Assembly: GCF_030052815.1 (NCBI RefSeq)
Contig: NC_079507.1
Span: forward strand, 50,913,571 to 50,977,570
Source: Hevea brasiliensis
Taxonomy: Eukaryota; Streptophyta; Magnoliopsida; Malpighiales; Euphorbiaceae
Direction of reading: 5' to 3'
Length of the DNA: 64,000 nucleotides
Shown here: positions 1-12,555 of the stretch, piece after piece
Position numbering within the stretch: the first letter of the stretch is position 1
How the letters are laid out: the number at the start of each line of letters is the position of its first letter
The notes under the pieces: generated by a model
Seen by the model: only the letters and a program-made list of their open reading frames with translations
Database searches by the model: none
Told to the model about the DNA's origin: nothing
Translations under genes and position numbers: made by a program

Positions 1-600
1 TTGTACAAATTATGACATGAAATGAAATGCCTTTTGTTCAATGAATGATTGTGATCGGAAAATTTTGAACCATTATTTGTCTGAGTATTTGATTGTATGA
101 GCACAGCAAAACAAAAACTAAATGTGATTATTAATCTAAGTATGAGAGATCGGAAAGCACTCTGAACATGAGATCGGTAGGGAAGAAATGCTGAACAGAA
201 CTTGACCGAAAATTTAACTCGAACACTTAAGATCGGAATCGAACCAACACTTTAGCTCTTAAACTTTCGGAAAGGAGGTCGGCAATAAAACTGGTAGGAA
301 AAGATCTAGTGCTAGTTCACTCCATTTATCAACAGGGATCGGGAATATTCTTGACAGGTCCGGAAATCCGGCAACGGGTTTGAAGGATCGGTAAATGATT
401 TGAGAGATCGGCTGAGTTTCAAGGGATGCGTAGGACTTATCATTGATTCACGTCTTTGCGAGGAGAGGTCGGAAATGTGACCGCCTACCAAAGAGGGATC
501 GGAAACGTGATTAGCTACTCCGAGGAAACTTAGCACCGGGGATCGGTTTCAAAGTATTTTGGGGATCGGCCAAAATATGGTGTCGACAACACCCACATGC
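1..600. repeat. Degenerate GATCGG-core repeat tract
   Basis: The hexamer GATCGG, or one-base variants such as GGTCGG, recurs about a dozen times within roughly 570 bp (near 52, 147, 171, 230, 277, 336, 387, 405, 466, 497, 540 and 563). Spacing is irregular at about 20-60 bp, and the core is often preceded by AGA or GGG. This is far above chance for a 6-mer. No open frame or LTR terminus is evident. It may be a minisatellite-like part of an old LTR that continues left of the window. Confidence 0.6.
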
Positions 601-2160
601 AATTATTTTCAAAAATATACTCAAGTTTAAATACTAACCCTAAAGTTTGCACACCCATAGAACCTCCTCCCCAGATTGGTATCCTTCCATGTAGTCCATA
701 TTTTTCCACGTGCCCCACAGTAGCATTTGACCAATGGCTCAGCATCCTTGACTGTCATCCTTCTTCGTGACCCTACTCTTGCCAAAGCAAATCATCTCGC
801 AGATGATGATGAAGATTCCATTCCCTCTCTTCAAAAACTTAATCAATTGTATCTATCACCTGTAGAACATATGGTGTTCTTTAAATTCCTAATTCCTCTT
901 TCATTTTCCTTTCATGAAAATAGATGATAATGAAAGATAGTTATAAATAAACATAAATAAACATCCATCTATGGTCACGTGATCACATGACCAGAATCTA
1001 GTCCTTTAAGCACAAGTTTCTGTCAAAATTGGGGTAACATCTTAACTTTTAAGTACTTTTGGGGCTAATTTAACTTAAAAAATAGGTTGGGGGCTAATTT
1101 GACTATTGGACTATACTTCAAGGGCCAAAATGGGCCTTTTTCCATTTTAAATTTTATAATATGGACCTTTTAATGCTTATTCTTCTCAATTTGTAATGTC
1201 TGACTCCTCTTATGATGGTGATGGCTCTTTTTACTTGATTCTTGAGAAATAAACCACTATAGCCAACAATTTTGCTCCATCCAATGCTATCAGTAGACTT
1301 AGTTACTTGTCGATTTTGAGTTAGATTTAGATCGGTTCAGATTAAATTTGAAATCAGTTTGGCTCAATTATTGAAAGTCTTAAATCAAAATCTGATCGAC
1401 TATAGAAGCCAATTTCAGTATCCCTCCTTAAAGTTATGAATCAAAACTAGATCAAAATTGATGGTTTGAATTATTGATTTTGACATATTTCAAACTAGAT
1501 TTAAAGAAAAAAAAAAAGTGACAACTTCTAAGGGCGGTCACGTGGACCAGACCAATTCTAACTGGAATTAGAACTTTCAAAAATCAAAACTAAAATTAGA
1601 AATGATTTTGATAAGAGGAATTTAAAACCAATTGAAATGAAATTGGTAAAATCAAATTTCAATTTTTTCTCTCCATATGATTTGAATTGCCAATTTTAAC
1701 CCAAATTAAGCTAAACTAATACATTGGATAGGTCTAGCTATCCGTAATTGCTTGGTATCTCCATTAATTTGTTGATCATGATGAGCTCTGCAACACATGC
1801 AAAAGGCATTCGTAATTAACTCAGGAGAAATTGTTTAATACAACCATTGTATGCATAACGGATAAATTTTAAATATTGATTATGATAAAACCAAAATGAG
1901 GTCCGCATAATCAATGACTAACAAAATTTTTACGGTTCTATTATTAAATTTCACTTCAACTTAAGGTCTTTAAATTACAAAAACGAAGTAAAGCCATGCT
2001 TAGTTTGATGTAATTAAATGTATAATATAATCATAATTATATTACATATTTTATTATTTTATTTGATAACGCAAAAAATTTTGATGTAATAGGATGATAA
2101 TTACATAATGTAATCAATTATATTTTAAGTAATATAATGATTATTATATATAAAAATAGA
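601..2160. other. Intergenic AT-rich DNA, no gene seen
   Basis: No credible coding region is visible. The short open frame at 727-927 has no recognisable domain. Around 1030-1140 the wording resembles non-coding LTR sequence, and 1320-1710 is rich in degenerate AATC/GATT-type words. Confidence 0.4.
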
Positions 2161-2199
2161 TATAATCATGATTACTTGTTTTAATTTTTTTTTATTTAT

Positions 2200-2581
2200 T
2201 GTTAACACCCCCACTATCACCGCCCAGCCACCTCCATTACTACCACCTAGCCACCTACTACTACTATCGTTACTACTTTATCACCATTTTTACCACCACC
2301 ACCAACACCTAGCTACCTTCACTGCTATCGCCACCACTTGGTCACCATCACTGCCACCACCACCTCCACTACTATCACCACCACTCGACCACCATCAATA
2401 GCACCACCATCACCATCACCATCACCACCACTACCCTACCACTGGCTAGTGGCCACTACTACTTGGACATCATTACTACCTGACCACCACTGTTATCACC
2501 ATTATCAATTGGCCACCACCACACCTTGTTAATATCACCACCACTTGACGACTACCACCACCACATCTTGGTGGTGGTGGT
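2200..2581. repeat. Imperfect CCA/ACC trinucleotide-rich tract
   Basis: About 380 bp are dominated by CCA/ACC/CAC triplets, ending in a short GGT run. A perfect hairpin closes the tract: an 11-bp arm at 2554-2564 pairs with 2571-2581 around a 6-nt loop. Both plus-strand open frames through it encode only low-complexity Pro/Thr/His/Leu peptides, so I read it as simple-sequence DNA. AT-rich DNA on either side (about 1995-2160 and 2582-2830) has weakly mirrored ends, so the tract may lie inside an old inverted-repeat element. Confidence 0.75.
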
Positions 2582-2839
2582 GAAAATATTAATAATTTCA
2601 AATTAAAAAAATATTTGACAAAATAATATTATATATTAAAATTTTATTACTAATTTGATTATATTTTATTAGCATATATATAACAAACATGAGATTATAA
2701 TAGTAATTACGTTACATTTTTATTCTTTCAAATAAAGTAATGTAATGCTTAATACATTGTATTATATTACAGTTTTAATTTTATTACATGATTAATTACA
2801 TTTTATTGTAATACGTTATACTAAACATAAGCTTAGTGG

Positions 2840-2919
2840 GATGAAATTGGGAATGAATGATGCAAGTAGCATGGAAGCTGATGAAATTGGGAATGAATGA
2901 TGCAAGTAGCATGGAAGCT
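2840..2919. repeat. Perfect 40-bp tandem duplication
   Basis: The 40-bp unit at 2840-2879 is repeated without a mismatch at 2880-2919. Perfect identity in otherwise diverged intergenic DNA suggests a recent duplication. It creates two overlapping small open frames that I do not regard as genes. Confidence 0.9.
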
Positions 2920-3129
2920 TCTAAGGCTATTGAGGGTCAATTGCTTTGGGCCTCCCTTGGTTCTAGGCATCTTCACTATGAAATTGAAGCCCATAATTTG
3001 TGGACTCATGATCCAGGTTCTCATCTTAATTATTGTTAATAATTATGATTCTACTGTACTTGAAATCCCCTCTAAGCCCTTGTAATAATGGTGATGTTTT
3101 CCAATCTAATTAGTATGATATTTGGTTAT

Positions 3130-3660
3130 TAGTATTGATGGAAACGGATAAAGTACCCATAAAAATCACTCTACTTAAATCTGAATTCAATTAATATTAT
3201 TATCAAAACTCGAATTCGTTCCAAACTCGATTAAAATTTATTCTCAACTACCTGAACTTGTCTCAAACCTAATTATTATTATCCGGAAAAAATTTTTTTG
3301 AATCAATTTAATTTTATATATTTTAATTAATATTTTGCATAAAAATTTATTTTGATTAATAATTTATATTTTAAAATTTTAATAATGTCACAAAATATTT
3401 AAATTTCATTTTATATAAAACAAAATATATTAAAATTTATAAATATTATTACAAAAATATATATTTTATATTTAATTAAGTATTTATATAAACGGGTTCG
3501 GGTAACGGATACCCAACATGTAAAACTCAAACTCGACTCGAACCCGTCACGGATATTATTTTTTAAATTCAAGCCTATCCCAAACCTAATTATATAATAT
3601 ATAAACACATCCTATTAGGCTTCAGTTGAATTGGATGCATACTAAAAATTGACCCATTGC
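3130..3660 (+). repeat. Dispersed ~0.5-kb repeat, copy 1
   Basis: This is one of four copies in the window, all in the same orientation (others near 5480-5990, 35950-36420 and 36990-37490). Shared landmarks in order are a stretch around CTCGATTAAAATTTATTC, a TTAATTTTATATATTTTAATTAATA core, a TTATATTTTAAAATTTTAATAA block, and a TTATATAAACGGGT block followed by a degenerate ACCC/GGGT-rich end. There is no coding capacity. Termini and class are unknown; a non-autonomous DNA element is possible. Confidence 0.65.
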
Positions 3661-3699
3661 AATCCCTAGTTACTAGTGAAAATAGCTATGTAAATAGTC

Positions 3700-3829
3700 A
3701 ATTTTTTTTGTCTAAACTTGATTTATTATGAATTTAATATATAAGATGTATAATAGAATTTACTTATTACTTATATAAATCTCATATATTTATATTTTGG
3801 GAACATGGTGAACCAAGTTTAGAAAAAAT
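3700..3829. mobile_element. Short AT-rich MITE candidate
   Basis: The left end (TTTTGTCTAAACTTGATTTA) reappears inverted and diverged at the right end (near GAACCAAGTTTAGAAAAAAT), giving imperfect terminal inverted repeats of roughly 25-45 bp around an AT-rich core. Fragments with the same TCTAAATAAAAAATTT-type end occur near 32310 and 35690. The target duplication is not clear. Confidence 0.45.
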
Positions 3830-4426
3830 TTCAAATCATAACCAAACCAATTTCTAGCTAGTAAAATAGGAAACAACAAAAATATTTCTTAAAAACTATT
3901 CTTTTGGAAAAATATATTTTTTAAAAAATATAAAAATATTAATTTTGTAAAATTATAAAGAGTAAATAGTATTAAAAAAAAACTAAAATGCAATGTACTT
4001 CAGGGTAAGGGTAATAATGTAATTTACCATCTAAAATTACATTTTTTCTCATCAATATTTGACATTGACATATGACAGGGATCCTTTAAGACTAAAATTA
4101 CAAGTTGGTCTCTCTTAAAGTTTTTTTAACATCTCAGACGTAACAACAAAGCCCATTTCTCTATTCGGTAATTCTAAAACTCAATTTTGCAAGTTCAGAG
4201 TTATTTTTATTTGTTATTTTTATTTTTCATTGGTCTCCCAAGTTTTTGTTAAATTGGGGAAACTTTAGTTTTCAAGATGTAACCTTTACTTACATAAACC
4301 AGTTGTTGTATCATTCGAGACAAGATTCAAATGCAACTATATTGATGGTATAAAGTTTATTATAAGATTCGTGCCCTTAAACTTACTTAAATTCTAGCAC
4401 CGATCCAATTCTAAAAAGAAAATGTA

Positions 4427-5070
4427 TTATTTGTTTTTGGAATTTTGATTAATATTATAATTTAATTTTTATATTTTAAAAATTAAATAATTTAGTCCTT
4501 TGTTTATACTTCTATTAAAATCAGAGTTTCTTCCATCTAATATTTCTATTAGTTTAAGTGAAAAGATAAATATATCATTTATTCAATTAAGAAAAATTTA
4601 TTATTTGATCTTTAAGGTTTGATCGATATTATAATTTGATCCCCATATTTTAGAAATTGAATGATTTAGCCCCTCACTTATGTTTCCCTAAAATTAAAAG
4701 TAATTGTTATCAAATAAATTAATTCTCTTTGTTCTATAAAAAGAATTTAAGAAAAATTTTAATAACAAAGTTAATAAGGAAAAAAAAAATAAATTCTAAT
4801 AATTTAGCAATTATCAAATACAAGGACTAAATCATTGAATTTTTAAAATATAAAAATCAAGTTATAATATTGATCAAAATTTAGGAATCAAATAGTAAAT
4901 TTCTCTTAATTAAATAAAAAATATATTTATCTTTTCACTTAAACTAACAGTAATATTAGATGAAAAGATTTCTAATTTTGACAAAAGCATAGTGAGGTAC
5001 TAAATCGTTCAATATAGAGATCAAATCATAATATCGACTAAATTTAAGAACTCAATAATAAATTACCCTC
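4427..5070. mobile_element. Long-arm foldback MITE
   Basis: A ~265-bp left arm (about 4427-4695) is the diverged reverse complement of a right arm (about 4800-5070), separated by ~105 bp. Matching landmarks include AGTTTAAGTGAAAAGATAAA in the left arm and its complement near 4938, and the ATGATTTAG/CTAAATCAT pair near 4660 and 4830. A transcript would fold into a very long imperfect hairpin. There is no coding capacity. The exact ends and target duplication were not resolved. Confidence 0.75.
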
Positions 5071-5479
5071 TAAAAATATCATCAAAATAATCCCACACGT
5101 AATAAATAAAATATTCAACGAAGTATGTCATGTTAGTAATAACACTTCTCCAAATTAATTAATTAATTTTGATTTTTAGATAAAGCTGCACCTAATTTAG
5201 AAAATTGAATCAAAATTACTAATATCAATAGTATTAGATTAAAATGCATTTAAACGCAAATGATTGAGTTTTTTTCTACCTAGATCATCTTTAAATAAAA
5301 GTTTTTAATTATTTATATTTATATTTTATTCTCTTACGAAAAGGTTATGCTATACTTATATTATAATATTTATTAATGAATTGTTTAATTTTTTTTATCT
5401 CGAGACTAGCAGTAACTCTACTAAAATACTATAACAAAAGAAAAATAAAGAAATTTTAATAATAATTTTATAATCAGGT

Positions 5480-5990
5480 TTAGGGAGGACAACGGTTGTC
5501 ATACCCGGAAAATCACCTTATTAAATTCGAATATAATTAATATTCTCAAAATCTGAATTTATTTTAAATTTGATTAAAATTTATTCTTTATTACCCAATC
5601 TAACTTGATTATTATTACTCAGAAAATACTTGAATCAGTTTAATTTTATATAGTTTAATTAATAACCTATAAAAAAATTATTTTTATTAATAATTTATAT
5701 TTTAAAAATTTAATAACTCCATAAAATATTTTAATTTTATTTTATATAAAATAAAAAATATAAAAATTTATAAATATTATTATAAAAAATATATTTTACA
5801 TTTAATTAAATATTTATATAAACGGGTGAGTAACGAATACCTAATATATAAAATATGAACTCAACCTTAACCCATCACATATATTAAATTTTAAACTCGA
5901 ACTCGTCCCAAATCTAATTATGTATTATCCAAACCCTTCTTATTATAGTTCAATTGAATTGGATACCTAAAAATATCTGATCCACTGCCA
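5480..5990 (+). repeat. Dispersed ~0.5-kb repeat, copy 2
   Basis: Same landmark order as the copy at 3130-3660, including the TTTAATTTTATATAGTTTAATTAATAA core and a TATATAAACGGGTGAGTAACG block near 5815. It lies about 2.3 kb downstream in the same orientation. Confidence 0.65.
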
Positions 5991-6333
5991 TCCATTTAGG
6001 TACACTCGTTAATATAACCCTAATTATTAATTACCGACCAATTTATAATGAATTATTTTAAAATTTTGCATAATTCTTTGCTAATATGACCAGAAGATGC
6101 TTACAAGAGTAAGAATTAAGGAGAAAAGAGATATTTTAGCATGTCTAAAGCTTAGTTGTATATGACAGTCAACATCCAACTAAGTCAATCCGCAGGGCAC
6201 ACGGAATTTTTTTTTTTTAATCGCATTTTGCAATATTTTATCATTAAAATAATAAAAAAATAATTAATATATTTAAAAAATTACAAAAGGAAGACTATAA
6301 ACAAATTGAGAAAGCTTATGATTTTGACTCTTA

Positions 6334-6667
6334 GGCCGTGTTTGATAACACTATTTAAGATAGCTGGTCAAGATACTAACTCTTTTATTTATATTAACTA
6401 TTAGTGGTTTATGAAAAATTATCTTTCCTATCTTTAAAAGTTGAGTAAGCATTTTGACTAGAGTTAATAAAATGATACTACTATTTTTTACATTTAATAG
6501 CTAATTCAACAGCTATTTTTACTGAATACTTTTGCTTTTAATCACTAGATAAATAGTTAACCACTAGCAGCTAATATCTAACGGCTAATAGCTAATATCT
6601 AATTAATCGTTAACAGCTATTATATATACTATTTTGATGAGAATAGATAATATTATCGAATATAGTC
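6334..6667. mobile_element. PIF/Harbinger-type (Tourist-like) MITE candidate
   Basis: The left terminus GGCCGTGTTTGATAACAC has a diverged inverted counterpart ending at 6667 (complement GACTATATTCGATAATAT). The element is flanked by TTA at 6331-6333 and 6668-6670, matching the 3-bp TTA/TAA duplication typical of PIF/Harbinger elements. The ~334-bp core has repeated AGCTAATATCTAA-like words and no open frame. Confidence 0.6.
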
Positions 6668-6814
6668 TTAATATCATATATTATGACACAATATATTATT
6701 AGTCCCTAATAATACATAGAAAATTTTAAAATAAATTGTACAATTAATAAATAAACTGTGAGAATTGATTTTTTTTTTAAATTTATTGTAAATCAATTGA
6801 ATATTCATTTATAT

Positions 6815-9800
6815 TGTAAGGACCCTAACTAAGGGTCATTACTAACACTAGAGATCGGGTCAGCTTAAGGCTATCGGAACCTATAGCAAGCCTAAAACTT
6901 GAGAAACATATATATATTCCTGTATCTCACCATTTAACATACTTTAAACCATTACGCCTTAGTCTTTTCATCCATACATAATAATGGTTCATAACCTTAA
7001 CATACATAAGATCCAAAGTATAATGGTTCGACATGTGTATCCTCAAAAGGGTTAACACAACATATACATTATCATACTAAAAAAAAATTTTATATTTTTA
7101 ATTTCCTTTAATCACTAGCACAATACTAACCATTCATAAATTATATGTCCATTTACTCATACACCATACATAATTGAAAGGCTAAGGCTACCCCTAATGC
7201 TCTCTCTTCAAAGAACTCTTCTAGTCCTGTAACCTGCATCTGGGGGTTAGGGAAATGGGATAAGATTATACATGCTCATTGAGTAAATTAACCATCAATA
7301 ATTATATCATTTATTCACACATGTGCAATGCATTATTCACGTAAGTTTTTACATCACAAACATTTCACATAAGATGGACATTATCACCAGCAACTCCCCA
7401 AACTTTCCTTTGAAACATGACCTATGTCATGTACCGTGGGGAAACTTACAGATCTCTCTTGAAGGGCAACTTAAAGATCTCCTCATGAGATTTACTTATG
7501 GATCTATAACATTCGCAACATTACATAGTCATAACATGGGGGGAGTTAATGGGTCATCCAACATCCATTAATGCACTAATAATAAATTATGTAATTATGC
7601 AATATTTTTGTGTTCTAGATACATACATCCTAAATAAATATGATATGATGCATGAGGATGCTCATTAATTACCTATAAATAGTTTTCATTTTATTAAGGT
7701 TAAAGTTACTTGCCTCTTGTACCTATCAACCACCTTACTCAAATGGAAGCCACCCTCGGATTCTTGTCGTTCCGAGTACATCAAGCTCGATCCTATAAAA
7801 TCGGATACTATAGTGTTATACAAGGATATAAAAATCTATACATATCATAAACATCCTATTCTAGGCCCTTAAGAACCATGAAACTATATTTTGAAATCTT
7901 AGAAAAGAAGGGAGAAAAAGTCAGGCAAAACTCACTTTGGCTGCTGAAGTCTTATGCTTTGGACAACACTTTTATTCAGTACTGACTTGGCTGCTGAACC
8001 TAGAAATTTTTTTTCGGATTTTCCTGAGAAACCATATACTTCAACTATTGAACCTCTGGCTTTTGGCAGCTAAACCTGAAAATTTTGAAAATTTCCAAGT
8101 AAAAAAACCGATAGATTTCTTCTCCTATTAACACCCAAACTCATTTCAAAGTTCTAAAACATAATCCCATCACATATACACATTTTTAGGGCCACAAACA
8201 ACTTAAAAACATGCTTAATATCCACATGCATTAATAAAAAAACTCAAATCCTAAGTTTTCTCCAAACCCAACTTAGTATATACATGGATTTCTTCAAATC
8301 CATTAAGGGAAACTAGCCATTTAAGGCCCATAACACTTAAATATAATATTCTAACCATAAAACATACAACTTCAATAGAAAGATCACAAAACTCTAACCC
8401 TAACATGCATGAATTTCCCCAAAACTCAATTGAAAAACAAAATTTCATGAAATTGAAGTTATAGAAACCTCATCCATCATGTACTTTCTTAGATCTACCC
8501 TTTAGATCAAGAAAGAGAAAAGGTTACCTCTTTTCTTAGAGCTTGGAGGTGAGAGAACCATGACTTCAAAGCTTGAATATTCTCTTTCACACTTCTAAAT
8601 GGAAGAATCTACCTCTAAATCTTTAAAAAACTTAAAGAAATTCTCTTCAAAGAGCTCCTTGTATGTCCTAAAGTTGAGAGGGAGAGGAAAGAAGAAAACA
8701 CTAAGTGTTTTTGGCAGCAAAATAAGCTTTAGATCCTTTTTATACCCTCTCGGTCGAAGAACTTTTGGCTATCAAAAGTCTAACTTTCAGCTGCTAGAGT
8801 CTTTTTTGTCTAAAAGAGTTTTTGAACAAGAAAAGGAATTTCGGCTGTCAAAAGTCAATACTTCGACTGTCGAAGCTCCTTCTATCATAAACACTTAAAA
8901 TTTTTAAAACATTTTTTATTCTTAAATTCATTTTAAACATTTCAAACCCACTGATGGTTGCCGATTCCACCAAAAATTAATTGAAATTACCAATAATGAA
9001 ATATTTTCTGAATGAATGCAATAAGTAGTAATCCAGGTCGAACCCTAGAGACTGAGTTACTAAATTTTGTGCATGTGTGTAACAGAAAAAGAAACAAAGG
9101 TAGGGGGGGGGTTGTAACACTAAATCAGAAGAAATCAAGTTTACAAATTAAAGAACTAAATTTAGGTATAAAATTCTCAATTTAAACAAATTTCAGTCCA
9201 AGGTAATTCGCATTCCAATGCATGACTCGATCATAGATAAAAGAAATACAATTATCTCTTATTGAATACTTAATGTAGATTTACCAAACAGTGAGGTAAA
9301 ACCCCTAACTTTCCTATACTCATAAATTCGAGTCCAGCACTCTTGTTGACTCTAATTATTAACTGAATTGGTATTAAGCAATCCTCATTAATTTAATAAC
9401 TGCTTTAAGAACAGCAAGTAGTTAAACTAAACAATGATTTATAAAGCATAAATCATTTAATTCATCCTATTATTTCTTTAGGTTATTATCGAAAACTTGG
9501 ATCATAATCAATAAAACCTAATGGCTACTCACATTCAATCTTACACAACAATTACGGATTATGAAGATGAACTAGCAATTAATCACATCAAACAATTAAC
9601 TAATAGGCCTTTTTAGCAAATCATTCAATAGATAAAAAATAATAAAATCGAGAAACAATAGATATTCAAAAAGGCATAATTTGAATTAAGAACCTGGTCT
9701 CATAAATCATGCATAAGAACTAGAATCCCTTGAACTGAATTTAAAATCTTAGCCGCTCATGTTCATGGCTTACAAAAAATAAAATAAAATAAAATAGAGA

Positions 9801-10787
9801 AATCTAAAACTATGGACGTGAATAGAGAATGAAGGTGTAATGAAGGTGTCGAAGGTCTGAATGAATGTGTGTCTCCACTGCTACTAAAGATGTCTTTATA
9901 ATAAAAAAAACCTAATCCATAGATAAGAACCAAACTTGGAAAATTTTTGAAATTCAAAAAGATAGATTCTCTGTTCTGTAATCATGGCCAATTTTCAACC
10001 ACTTTCCTTTTGATTCTGTCTCTGACTTCTCCAGGAAAGTTGTAGCTCTACTTCTTAGCTTTCCAACGAGTACCCATTTGCCCAAATCAAAGGTCTGGAG
10101 CTTAAGTTATGGGCCAAAAACTAAAACTGATTATGACTAATGATATAGCCCATAAATTTGATTTCATTGCCGTTTTTAACAACCAAAACGATGTAGTCTT
10201 GTCTTTAGCCCTTCATAGAAATTGTAGAGGTGATTCTTAAGGTTTAAGTGGGCTCGGGTTTGCTTTATTTGGACATCTGGAGCTCCAAATATAAAATAAA
10301 TCCCAAAACTGATCATGACACATTAAGTGTGGGCTTTTGTAATAGATCCATAGCTAATTTTGATAACCTTGGAGACTGATTTGGGCTTTGGTCCCTCTTT
10401 GTCATTTGTACTGCTCTGACTTTGCTTTCAATGAATTAAATAGCATTAGATTTGGAGACCCACAACTTTAGAAACACCTGAAAAATACAGCAAAGGTCAA
10501 ATTAATGCAAATACTAAAATTTTCTCAATTTAACACAATTATTCCAACAACTCTCTAAAAATATGCCTAATTGATAATTATACTTTAATCAATTGAATTA
10601 GACATAAAAATACACTAGAAACACTAAATGTGATGGGAATAAAAATATTAATTATGCACTTATCACCCACATACATGAATATATTTTCACACCTTACCGC
10701 CATTTCTTTATCAGTGAAATTTTACTTTTTGCTAAAATATTCCATCAATGATAGATATTCCAATATCAAAAAATGACAGGTATTACA
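6815..10787 (-). repeat. Element A left (3') LTR, with an inserted solo LTR
   Basis: Starts TGTAAGGACCC and ends GGTATTACA. It aligns by eye to 16063-16980 plus 30665-32003. It is 3973 bp as it stands, about 2254 bp without the inserted solo LTR and duplicated target. The open frames inside (for example 8599-8898) have no counterpart in the other LTR and are treated as chance. Confidence 0.88.
8952..10665. mobile_element. Solo LTR inserted in the element A left LTR
   Basis: Begins TGATGGTTGCC and ends CACTTATCA, with inverted tips TGAT/ATCA. It is flanked by perfect CCCAC duplications at 8947-8951 and 10666-10670. There is no internal region or second LTR, so it is a 1714-bp solo LTR left by unequal recombination. 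The TGAT...ATCA tips and size resemble the Athila-like LTRs at 18416 and 28588, but the sequence differs, so it is a separate family. Confidence 0.88.
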
Positions 10788-10799
10788 TTCTCTCCCATT
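10788..10799 (-). other. Element A polypurine tract
   Basis: On the minus strand a purine-rich run (AATGGGAGAGAA) directly abuts the 3' LTR. This is the expected primer position for plus-strand DNA synthesis. Confidence 0.75.
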
Positions 10800-10879
10800 A
10801 AGAACATTCATCCTCAAATATTAAAACAAACACATAAAAAGCAAACATAACAAACATAACATACCTAGAAAAGGTAGGG

Positions 10880-12250
10880 ATATTGTTGTATCATGGAATC
10901 ACAAGTTTCTCACGTGCACTCTTTCATGTTGTGGCAGCTCCATAATACTTTAGCCAATAGGTATCTCCTTGTTCCTCAGCTTCCATACTTGAGTGTCTAC
11001 AATCCGAATAGGTTATTTAACATAAGAAATATTTTCTGAAATTTCCATGCCTGGTTCACTTATAACATTGTTCAGATCTGACATGAACTTCCTTAACATA
11101 GAAACATGGAACACCGAATGGATTCTCTTCATTTCTGGTGGTAAAGCTAACTTATAAGATACATTTCTGACCTTCTGCAACACTCCATATGGTCTAATGT
11201 ACCTTGGATCTAGTTTACCTCTTTTTCCAAATCGGATGATACCCTTCATTGGAGACACCTTTAAAAGCACCATGCGCCCTTCCTAAAAAATCACTTCTCT
11301 TTTATAGAGATTTGTATAACTTTTCTGTCTATTTGTTACTATCTTCAATCTTACCTTAATTAAGGTCATGGCTTGATTAGTGACTTCCACCAACTCCATT
11401 CTCGCTAAGGCTTTTTTACTAACTTCTTCCCAACACACAAGAGACCTGCATTTTCTCCCATACAGAGCTTCATATGGTGCCATTCCAATGCCAATATGGT
11501 AGTTGTTGTTGTATGCAAACTCAACCAGGGGAAGGTACTTTTCCATGATCCACTAAAGTCAAGTACACATATTCTCAGCATATCCTCCAAAGTCTGTATG
11601 GTCCTTTCTAACTGTCTATCTATTTGAGGGTGAAAGGCCATGCTGAAGTCTAACCTGGTGCTTAACTCATTTTGAAGACAGCGCCAAAACCTTGATGTGA
11701 ACTACGGTCCTCTATAAGAAACTATTATCACTGGAGCTCCATGCAACTTGATTATCTCTGCCATGTATACCTGAGCTAACTTATCCATTGAATAGTTAGC
11801 TCTAACAGGAATGAAGTGAGCAGTCTTGGTCAACCTATCTACTATAACCCATATTGAGTCATGTTTGTTGGAGGCTATTGATAATCCTACAACAAAGTCC
11901 ATAGCCATATTTTCCTATCTCCACTCTGAAATAGGAAGTGGGTTGAACGTTCTTGCTGGTTTCTAATGCTCCAGCTTCACTCTCTGATGGACTTCGTAAG
12001 TAGTCACAAACTTTACATTCTCCTTATTCATGGAAGGCCACTAATACAATTTCTTTAAGTCTTGATACATTTTGGTAGCTCCAGAGTGCACACTATACTT
12101 TTCATTATGAGCTTCTCTCATAATGTCTCCCTTGAGTTTAAAGTCATTTAGTACACATAACCTATTACCAAACCTTAACACTCCTTTTCCGTTAAAATGG
12201 AACTCACTGCTCTTCCCTTTATATACTACTCCTACTATTTTGACCATCTC
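10880..12250 (-). pseudogene. Element A integrase with chromodomain-like remnant
   Basis: Integrase pieces occur in order on the minus strand. They are a zinc-binding N-terminal part (12041-12247, [20 protein letters not shown]), the catalytic core start (11702-11908, IWVIVDRLTKTAHFIPV), core continuation (11405-11641 and 11283-11546, with an FHPQIDRQ segment and YNNNYH) and the GPF-like C-terminal part (11013-11273, RIHSVFHVSMLRK). The pieces lie in different frames. Beyond a stop near 11010 the translation reads RIVDTQVWKLRNKEIPI, which looks like the start of a chromodomain, then hits further stops. The protein would have inserted element DNA, with the chromodomain guiding it to heterochromatin; it cannot be made here. 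Confidence 0.85.
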
Positions 12251-12555
12251 AAGGTCTTCATGCTATTTCTCTACTACTTGCCTTAGGTACACTGGTATTA
12301 CCTTCATCTGAGCTATTTAGGTATCCTTGGCTGATAATTCCAATTGTAACCCTTCTCCAATCAATGGTGTAACTCTTTTAAGATAGGCCGTCTTTCTATA
12401 GATTTATGTGTCAAACTGCCAAATGATCTCTAACTGAGGACATCTATAACAACATTTGCCTTTCTCAGATAGTACTAAATTGTACAATCATAATCACTGA
12501 GTAGTTCTACCCATTTTCTCTGTATGAGATTCAACTCTTTCTGCTTGAAGATGTA

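Noticed and set aside
2168..2532. Pro/His/Thr-rich open frames
   Set aside because: Low-complexity translation of the CCA-rich tract; no start context, domain or neighbouring exon.
8599..8898. 99-codon frame
   Set aside because: Inside the LTR of element A; the corresponding part of the other LTR (about 31525-31820) is not open.
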